10,871 bases of DNA, taken from Planctomycetota bacterium (lineage in GTDB: Bacteria; Planctomycetota; PUPC01; JABMSA01; JAUWKK01). The position numbers were made by a program, and so were the translations under genes. The notes under the pieces were generated by a model. It saw only the letters and a list, made by a program, of their open reading frames with translations. It made no database searches and was not told the origin of the DNA. The DNA is taken from assembly GCA_030614245.1 (NCBI GenBank), contig JAUWKK010000057.1, forward strand, positions 1 through 10,871, read 5' to 3'. Shown piece after piece: positions 6,104 through 10,871 of the stretch. Within the stretch, counting starts at the first letter, position 1; every line of letters begins with the position of its first letter.

Positions 6104-6177
6104 GTGGAGCAGCCTTTCCAGGCCTGCCCGCCTACGGAGGGCTGCTGATTAGTTGGCAGGCTGAAAGCCTGCCCCAC
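6104..6177. repeat. 74-base palindromic repeat element
   Basis: The left end GTGGAGCAGCCTTTCCAGGC and the reverse complement of the right end, GTGGGGCAGGCTTTCAGCCT, are near-identical, so the unit is bounded by imperfect terminal inverted repeats of about 23-25 bases. The right end alone forms a perfect 8-bp hairpin with GAA loop (6155-6173). The interior holds CCCGCCTACGGAGGG, itself nearly palindromic. Positions 6122-6141 recur exactly at 8854-8873. The layout is that of a small non-coding mobile or REP-like element; no transposase is present here. The rest of 6028-6250 shows no gene. Confidence 0.65.
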
Positions 6178-6250
6178 AACCTGCGCCCGCAGCCATGCCA
6201 TTTCATCCGTTTGCGGGTCAGAATTGATGTGGCACAGCAAGCCACGCGGC

Positions 6251-6279
6251 TTGATTGCCTTCGGCGGCGGGACTATAAT
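6251..6279 (+). promoter_or_regulatory. Predicted promoter of the polysaccharide operon
   Basis: TTGATT (6251-6256) and a perfect TATAAT (6274-6279) lie 17 nt apart. Transcription would begin near 6286, about 120 nt before the O-antigen ligase start. This is the best -10 in the window and the only good promoter candidate ahead of the tightly packed genes from 6406 onward. Confidence 0.65.
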
Positions 6280-6405
6280 CGCAGCCGATGTTTGAGGCTG
6301 ACTCCCTGGCATTTTACCCGCTGTCAACGCCGGTTTCGCGGAGTCGGCTGTCTTCTGGCAGGCCATCCACATCGCCGCCCACGAGTCGGGCCGGGGGCTT
6401 CGTGC

Positions 6406-7662
6406 ATGACATTACCTGATACCTCACGCCGTGCACGGGCAGCTCGCAAGGTGGAGTTGGCCGCGCTGATCTGCCTGCTCGCGCTGTTCGTCCTCGCGCC
6501 TGTCCGAGAAGTCGAGGGCGTACCGCCCATCGTGGTGCAACTTCTCAAATACATCCGCTCGACTGCGGCGGCATTGGCGCTTAGCCTGTGGATGATTTCT
6601 TTCGCGTGGGACAAGCGGCGGAACTTCCGCCGGCCGGTCACGTGGTGCCTGATAGCGCTGTTCGTCGTGCTGGTGGTCACCTCGCTGCTGGGCATCGATC
6701 CAGGCCGGTCCATCAACCGCCTGCACCGGCGCCTGGGCCGCGACTTGTTCCTCGCCCTCGCAGCGACTGCGCTGGTGACAACGCACGGCCGCACGCGGGC
6801 GGCCTATGCCGTGCTGGCACTCACCTTCGTTGGATGGGTGTCGCTCAGCACGGTACTCTACCTGTCGGGCTGGTCGCTTGAGATCAACGGTCGCCTGAAA
6901 GGCTTCCTCGAGTCGTCCGTCTGGTACTCGACTTATCTCGTCGTGATGATGCCGATTGTTTTCTGCGGTCGGGAATACTGCGCCAGCCGCACAATCCGCG
7001 CCGTCATATTGGCCGGGCTGGCACTCGGAGTCCTCAACCTCTGGTGGACGGGCACCCGGGCCGCCTTAGCCATCTTCCTGGTGTCCGCCCCGGTGGCCGT
7101 TTACTTCGCGCTGAACAATTGGCCCCGGCGAGTGTTGACCGCCGGAGTCATCGTGGCGATCATAGTGACCGGGTGCTACGTCTGGCCGGCCAACCTTAAG
7201 CGGATCAGGGTTTTCTTCAAGCCGGTATACGCCAACAGAGGGCCACTGGCGATACGGCTCGTGATGTGGAAGCCGACGTGGGAACTTATCAAGGACCACC
7301 CCATCAGGGGCTACGGCTACGACGCGCGGATATTCAGCAGGAACGACGACGGCGACCCCGGCCCAAAACGGTGGATCCACAACAACTGCCTCCAGATATG
7401 GAAGGAAGGCGGCATCCTGAGCCTGGCCGCATATCTTGCCTTCGCCGGCGCACATCTGCTGCTCCTCATCAGGCTCGCGCGAAGACCACGGCATCGCGTC
7501 CTCTCGGTCGGGCTTATCCTGTCGTTCGCCGCGCTGATCCTCACCGGCATGACCGAGAACACGTTCACCGGTGTTACCGGGTTGATGCTGTGGATGGTGA
7601 CGGGATTGAGCATCGGCATGGCGTATCATCTTCTTGAGACACCGCGACCTGAGGGGCTTTGA
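6406..7662 (+). CDS. O-antigen ligase / Wzy-type polymerase family membrane protein
   Basis: A 418-residue polytopic membrane protein of the Wzy_C/WaaL superfamily, which joins or polymerises undecaprenyl-linked glycans on the periplasmic side of the inner membrane. About ten to twelve hydrophobic segments are visible (for example 17-32, 55-68, 80-95, 112-126, 131-154, 173-187, 198-213, 217-235, 243-260, 336-357, 366-384, 390-408). Superfamily signatures are TGTRAALAIF (215-224), the long periplasmic loop with WELIKDHPIRGYGYD (292-306) and H325-NNCLQIWKEGG ahead of the next helix; the Arg and His of these motifs are functionally important in characterised members. The reading frame is open from 5935, but the tRNA and promoter lie there, so I start at ATG 6406. 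Its Shine-Dalgarno is weak (GGGGG, 6393-6397). Ligase and polymerase cannot be separated by sequence; stop TGA directly abuts the next start. Confidence 0.85.
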   Translation: MTLPDTSRRARAARKVELAALICLLALFVLAPVREVEGVPPIVVQLLKYIRSTAAALALSLWMISFAWDKRRNFRRPVTWCLIALFVVLVVTSLLGIDPGRSINRLHRRLGRDLFLALAATALVTTHGRTRAAYAVLALTFVGWVSLSTVLYLSGWSLEINGRLKGFLESSVWYSTYLVVMMPIVFCGREYCASRTIRAVILAGLALGVLNLWWTGTRAALAIFLVSAPVAVYFALNNWPRRVLTAGVIVAIIVTGCYVWPANLKRIRVFFKPVYANRGPLAIRLVMWKPTWELIKDHPIRGYGYDARIFSRNDDGDPGPKRWIHNNCLQIWKEGGILSLAAYLAFAGAHLLLLIRLARRPRHRVLSVGLILSFAALILTGMTENTFTGVTGLMLWMVTGLSIGMAYHLLETPRPEGL

Positions 7663-8886
7663 ATGGATCGTAGTGCGGTGATGGTTTGCTTCTCGCGTCC
7701 GATATCGCCGCGCCACGCTCTTATGCTGCGTTCGCTCAAGGATATCGGCTACCACGTTACCGTCCTTGTGTGGGACCGTGCAGGAGACGCGTTGCCGCCG
7801 GACGAACTCGAGGACGTCGTCGATCATTGGAAATGGATCCGCCTTCCGGCGCCGGTGCAAGACCCCAGGATTCTCGCTCGGATGCCACGGTTATACTGGC
7901 TGGCTCGCAAGGCGCTCCGCAGCATGACCGGGCCTGATCTTCTAGTGCTCACTCACATGTTCCTGCTGCCGCTTGCCTTCGGCAGGGGCGTTTCGCGAAC
8001 CGCCCGTCCTGTGAAAACGATCTACGAGGCTTCCGAGATACACGCGATGCAGGCATCGTTTTATTTCGGGCGTCTGAGTTCGGTCGCCCGCCCGTTCATA
8101 AGTTTGATCGAGCGCCTGCTGCTTTGGCGCGTGGACGGCGTGCTGACGGTGGACTCGAAAGGCGGTTGGGTCGAGAAGCGTTACCGCAAGGTGCTCCGCC
8201 CCGTGCAGGTGATCTGGAACGTGTCGTCGAAGGCGGACGAACCCGACCCTGAACGCGTCGAAGCTCTGAAGGATGAATACGCCGGTCGAAAGGTCGTCGC
8301 ATACGTCGGCGGGCTCAGCCGGGTGAAAGGATTTCGCGTTGCCATCGAAGCCGCTGCGAAGGTCAGGGAGCGGCATCCCGACGTGCTGTTCCTCTTCATC
8401 GGCATTATGCAAGACGATGAGAAGGCAGTGCAAGAGATGATCCGGGCGATGGACATCGAGGAGAACATCCGCATTCTCGAGCTGATGCCGTACCGCGAGA
8501 TGATGGCGCATCTTCGCCACGCGCTGATCGGGCTCGCCCCGCTTCAGCCGACGTGGACGTTCCCCTGGCTCGCAGCCGGAAACGGGAGGAAATTCTTCAC
8601 GTACATGCAGGCGGGGATACCGGTGATCGGCCCGAATGTCGGCGAACTTGGCGAATCCGTCAACCTGGCTGGGAACGGGATGCTTGTCGATACACAGAGC
8701 GCCGACGCAATAGCGGATGCCGTCAACGGATTGCTCGACGCCCCCGAACGTGCCCGAAGCATGGGCGCCGCGGGCAGACGGGCCTTCGAAGAGCGTTTCA
8801 ACTGGGAGAAAGAACAAGCGAAGTTCCTCGACTTTATTGAGAAAGTGACCGGAGCCTGCCCGCCTACGGAGGGAATGACCGCATGA
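7663..8886 (+). CDS. GT4-family (GT-B fold) glycosyltransferase
   Basis: A 407-residue cytoplasmic or membrane-associated retaining glycosyltransferase, presumably adding one sugar to the lipid-linked oligosaccharide of this locus. The N-terminal domain is 1-185, with a possible membrane-contact stretch around 92-107. The C-terminal nucleotide-sugar domain opens with VVAYVGGLSRVKGF (211-224) and contains LFLFIGIMQD (242-251) and the acceptor-proximal GRKFFTYMQAGIPVIGPNVG (308-327), equivalent to the K-x-x-E-YM-AAG-P-V motif of GT4 enzymes. It starts one base after the previous stop (TGAATG), with GAGGGG (7651-7656) 6 nt upstream. The last residues (about 398-404, ACPPTEG) are encoded by a 20-base repeat also present at 6122-6141, so the natural C-terminus may have been replaced. 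Its stop overlaps the next gene (ATGA). Confidence 0.88.
   Translation: MDRSAVMVCFSRPISPRHALMLRSLKDIGYHVTVLVWDRAGDALPPDELEDVVDHWKWIRLPAPVQDPRILARMPRLYWLARKALRSMTGPDLLVLTHMFLLPLAFGRGVSRTARPVKTIYEASEIHAMQASFYFGRLSSVARPFISLIERLLLWRVDGVLTVDSKGGWVEKRYRKVLRPVQVIWNVSSKADEPDPERVEALKDEYAGRKVVAYVGGLSRVKGFRVAIEAAAKVRERHPDVLFLFIGIMQDDEKAVQEMIRAMDIEENIRILELMPYREMMAHLRHALIGLAPLQPTWTFPWLAAGNGRKFFTYMQAGIPVIGPNVGELGESVNLAGNGMLVDTQSADAIADAVNGLLDAPERARSMGAAGRRAFEERFNWEKEQAKFLDFIEKVTGACPPTEGMTA
8854..8873 (+). repeat. Second copy of the 20-base repeat, inside the GT4 3' end
   Basis: GCCTGCCCGCCTACGGAGGG is identical to 6122-6141, an internal part of the palindromic element there. It lies 10 nt before the GT4 stop (TGA 8884-8886) and its GGAGGG end (8868-8873) is spaced 9 nt from the ATG of the acyltransferase. 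It therefore reads as protein in one gene and as ribosome binding site for the next. Confidence 0.8.
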
Positions 8887-9506
8887 TAACGGAACCATTT
8901 ATCGAAGGCGGCGAGGACTGCCAGATTCAGCCCGGGTGCATAGTCGGGTTGAAATACAGGGATGGCTGCGGCCCCGTGCAGATTGGCCGGGGGGCGCGTA
9001 TTCGCGCCGGCGGCATAATCTATGGTGATGTCAGCGTCGGCGACAATTTCCAGACCGGCCACAATGTCATCATACGCGAGCGAACCGTCATCGGCCATCA
9101 CGTCGCCATCGGAACGAATACGGTGATCGACGGTAATACAGAGATTGCCGATTTCGTCAAGATCGCATCAAACTGTTACATCCCGACGCACGTGAAGATC
9201 GGCACGCGTGTTTTCCTTGGCCCGGGCGTGATCTTGACAAACGATAGATATCCGCTAAAACAGCGTGACAGATACGAACCTGAAGGGCCGGTGATCGAGG
9301 CCGGCGTAACGCTCTGCGCGGGCGTGGTAGTCTGCCCGGGAGTGACCGTCGGGGAAGGTTCGTTCGTGGCCGCGGGCGCGGTTGTAACGAGGGATGTTCC
9401 CGCCCGCGGCTTCGTCAAAGGCGTCCCGGGCCGGATAGAACCGCTGCCGGAGAAGCTGCAGCAGCTTAACATGGCTCTCTCGTGGAGGAAACTGCTGAGT
9501 GAGTAG
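8883..9506 (+). CDS. Left-handed beta-helix (hexapeptide-repeat) acyltransferase, probably sugar N-acetyltransferase
   Basis: A 207-residue trimeric left-handed beta-helix enzyme expected to transfer acetyl from acetyl-CoA to an amino sugar nucleotide. Repeats of the [LIV]-G-x4 type run from about 20 to 169 (GRGARIRAGGIIYG, VIGHHVAIGTNTVIDG, GAGVTLCAGVVVCPG). A loop carrying TNDRYP (119-124) and the terminal VTRDVPARGFVKGVPGR (168-184) are characteristic of WbpD/WlbB-type 3-amino-sugar acetyltransferases, although sequence alone does not fix the substrate. The start ATG overlaps the GT4 stop, and the Shine-Dalgarno GGAGGG comes from the 20-base repeat. It overlaps the next gene by 8 nt. With the following dehydrogenase and aminotransferase remnant it makes up a classic acetamido-sugar trio. 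Confidence 0.85.
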   Translation: MITEPFIEGGEDCQIQPGCIVGLKYRDGCGPVQIGRGARIRAGGIIYGDVSVGDNFQTGHNVIIRERTVIGHHVAIGTNTVIDGNTEIADFVKIASNCYIPTHVKIGTRVFLGPGVILTNDRYPLKQRDRYEPEGPVIEAGVTLCAGVVVCPGVTVGEGSFVAAGAVVTRDVPARGFVKGVPGRIEPLPEKLQQLNMALSWRKLLSE

Positions 9507-10521
9507 CACCAGGATCGGCCTCATCGGCTGTGGCAAGCAGGCGCACAAACATATCAGCGGGTTGAGCGCAATCCCTGGCGTGGAGGTCGTCCTCGCCGAC
9601 AGTGAGCCGGTACTTGCCAGGAGCCTGGCCGAAGAGAAGGGGCTGGATTGGGTCTCCGAGCCGCGTCGGATTGCCGATGACGCATCAATCCGGGCAATCG
9701 ATATCTGCACGCCGACGCCGTCGCACGCCGAATTGATACGAATGGCCGTCGAAAGCGGCAAGGATTTCTTCGTCGAGAAGCCGCTGTGCGGCTCGCTCGG
9801 TGAAGCGCACGAGCTCTATAAACTCGCCACAGACGCCGGCCGCATCGGAATGGTAGGCTACGTTTACCGGTTCGCGCCGGCCTTCGAGTTCGGCCGCACG
9901 ATACTCGAAGGGGTTCCGGCAACTGGAACGAGCGACGTGGTGGGGCGGATCGTAACCGCATCCATGCGCATCGGCGGGCGCGGGTCGCACCAGCTATGGA
10001 AACACCGCAAGGATACCGGCGGCGGAGCCATCAGCGAGATGATGGTGCACATGCTCGATCTGGCGATCTGGTACTTCGGGCCCGTTCGGAATGTTGACAT
10101 CCTGGCGTGCGATCTGCTGAGGCCCAGGCGGGTCATCCGGGGCAAAGAGGAGGCTGTCGATGCCGAAGACTACGTCGTCGCGCGTTTGAAGACGGCCGGC
10201 GGCGTAGACGTCCTGTGCCAGGCCGATCTTGTGACGCCGGCCTTCACGCAGTTCATCGAGGTCCAGGGCGAGGCCGGTTCGTTTATGGCTTCGATCCAGC
10301 CCGATATGCCGTCCTTTCTTTACTGTTGCCGCGACGTGGGCGGGTATTCGGCGGGCAAACACGAGCTGCACTTCGAGGCGGCGAATTACTTCGAAGCGGA
10401 GATGGCCGAATTCGTCGAGGCGGTCCGCAGTCGGAAGCCGCCCTCGCGCCGTACCCTGCAAGACTCGATACTCGTTATGGAAGCTCTGGAAATGATGAGG
10501 AACAAGATAACCGATGCCTGA
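9499..10521 (+). CDS. Gfo/Idh/MocA-family NAD-dependent sugar dehydrogenase
   Basis: A 340-residue cytosolic oxidoreductase. The Rossmann domain begins RIGLIGCGKQAHKH (5-18) with the G10-x-G12-x2-A15 dinucleotide motif. The family's catalytic lysine is in EKP (93-95, Lys94). The C-terminal alpha/beta domain has DTGGGAISEMMVHMLD (172-187), with the usual His184 and Asp187. Operon context with a hexapeptide acetyltransferase and a DegT-type aminotransferase suggests a WlbA/WbpB role, oxidising C3 of UDP-GlcNAcA (or a related sugar) before transamination; other Gfo/Idh sugar reactions are possible. Start is GTG 9499 with GGAGGAA (9484-9490) 8 nt upstream. It overlaps both neighbours by 8 nt, implying translational coupling. 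Confidence 0.87.
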   Translation: MSSTRIGLIGCGKQAHKHISGLSAIPGVEVVLADSEPVLARSLAEEKGLDWVSEPRRIADDASIRAIDICTPTPSHAELIRMAVESGKDFFVEKPLCGSLGEAHELYKLATDAGRIGMVGYVYRFAPAFEFGRTILEGVPATGTSDVVGRIVTASMRIGGRGSHQLWKHRKDTGGGAISEMMVHMLDLAIWYFGPVRNVDILACDLLRPRRVIRGKEEAVDAEDYVVARLKTAGGVDVLCQADLVTPAFTQFIEVQGEAGSFMASIQPDMPSFLYCCRDVGGYSAGKHELHFEAANYFEAEMAEFVEAVRSRKPPSRRTLQDSILVMEALEMMRNKITDA

Positions 10522-10777
10522 TATCAGCATGGCAAAGATCGAACTGACAGACGCGGAACTGCAAGCCGCGCTCGCCGTGCGCCTCGAGGAACGAGGAATT
10601 GCCACAGGCGTGCACTATCCGCGGGGGATCCACCAGCAGCCCATTTTCATAGAGCTTTACGGGCAATGTGAGCGGCCCGCAACTGAGGCTATAGCCAGGA
10701 ACATCCTGGGGCTTCCAGTGCATCATGGCCTGACCGAAGACGACGTTCGCACCATTGCAGATTCGGTGTGTGACTAG
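10514..10777 (+). pseudogene. DegT/DnrJ/EryC1-type aminotransferase with its middle deleted
   Basis: An 87-residue in-frame ORF in which both ends look like a sugar-nucleotide aminotransferase. Residues 1-22 (ending TDAELQAALAV) match the first helix that usually opens this family (P-D-[IL]-T-D-x-E-[IL]-x-A-V-x-x-V-L). From about residue 23 it reads LEERGIATGVHYPRGIHQQP and then LGLPVHHGLTEDDVRTIAD, the conserved C-terminal region. About 270 residues that should lie between them, including the PLP-binding lysine, are absent. The apparent join is near 10580. The product cannot be an active aminotransferase by itself. ATG 10514 overlaps the dehydrogenase stop by 8 nt, as expected for the original gene's start, and no frameshift was introduced. 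Its role would have been transamination of the 3-keto sugar. Confidence 0.75.
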
Positions 10778-10871
10778 TGGATGAGACCCCTAAACGCCGC
10801 GTTCTCTTTCTGAGTAATTATCTCGTGTTGCCGCACGAGCCGGGTGCCTTCCGGCCATGGATGGAAGCACG
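10777..10871 (+). CDS. N-terminus of a further glycosyltransferase (partial, runs off the window)
   Basis: Thirty-one codons from GTG 10777 to the window edge. The beginning RRVLFLSNYLVLP, followed by GAFRPWMEA, is the typical first strand and loop of GT4/GT-B glycosyltransferases (WbuB-like), where the loop after the first strand contacts the acceptor. The start overlaps the previous stop by one base (TAGTG). An ATG at 10781 is in a frame that closes within 11 codons. No strong Shine-Dalgarno is visible, so translation may depend on coupling. Only the first few percent of the protein is present, so the subfamily cannot be given. Confidence 0.65.
   Translation, partial: MDETPKRRVLFLSNYLVLPHEPGAFRPWMEA

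Noticed and set aside
5878..6372. 164-residue minus-strand ORF
   Set aside because: It is the antisense translation of the tRNA, its terminator and the palindromic repeat. The RRDSNPQP...SCTLTKLSYGP segment is the familiar tRNA shadow seen in misannotated proteins.
7942..8898. 318-residue minus-strand ORF opposite the GT4 gene
   Set aside because: It is an antisense shadow with no recognisable motif, whereas the sense frame carries GT4 signatures.
1..10871. CRISPR array or defence system
   Set aside because: No regularly spaced direct repeats and no cas, nuclease, toxin or phage-like genes were found; the repeats present are isolated palindromes.

Overview
The window looks like a GC-rich chromosomal segment of a Gram-negative (diderm) environmental bacterium. 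The signs are an O-antigen ligase operon, bacterial sigma-70-like promoters with 17-nt spacers, clear Shine-Dalgarno sequences and frequent GTG starts. A GH95-type fucosidase beside a sulfatase remnant, plus dispersed intergenic palindromes, would suit a polysaccharide-degrading lineage such as Planctomycetota/PVC or Armatimonadota. No phylogenetic marker here settles this.

Left part (1-3828): a secreted GH95-family glycoside hydrolase lies on the minus strand (231-2729). A 354-base gap without a convincing gene separates it from a divergent sulfatase start at 3084. The sulfatase is only an N-terminal stub. After about 63 codons it joins, in another reading frame, the tail of a zinc-finger/transmembrane protein (3269-3466). 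An intact small relative of that protein follows at 3520-3828.

Middle (3829-6030): a good promoter (3856-3884) drives a 271-residue TIM-barrel-like protein of unknown function. Next comes pgsA, a phosphatidylglycerophosphate synthase. A gene-poor stretch follows, holding an imperfect inverted repeat with a small palindrome inside it, a degraded C-terminal piece of a second TIM-barrel-family gene, a promoter, a tRNA-Asp(GTC) bracketed by a 10-bp inverted repeat, and a strong terminator.

Right part (6031-10871): a 74-base palindromic repeat element and a promoter with a perfect -10 (6251-6279) precede a tightly packed surface-polysaccharide operon. In order it encodes an O-antigen ligase/polymerase, a GT4 glycosyltransferase, a hexapeptide acyltransferase, a Gfo/Idh/MocA dehydrogenase, an internally deleted DegT-type aminotransferase and the start of another glycosyltransferase. 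Dehydrogenase, aminotransferase and acetyltransferase together are the enzyme set that makes an acetamido-sugar nucleotide (WlbA/WlbC/WlbB or WbpB/E/D type). Here the aminotransferase keeps only its two ends.

The most unusual theme is repeated gene truncation: sulfatase head joined to a zinc-finger tail, a TIM-barrel tail, and an aminotransferase with its middle missing. Equally notable is a 20-base repeat shared exactly between the intergenic element and the 3' end of the GT4 gene. There it appears to supply both the C-terminal codons of one gene and the Shine-Dalgarno of the next. Natural rearrangement and assembly artefact cannot be told apart from the sequence alone.
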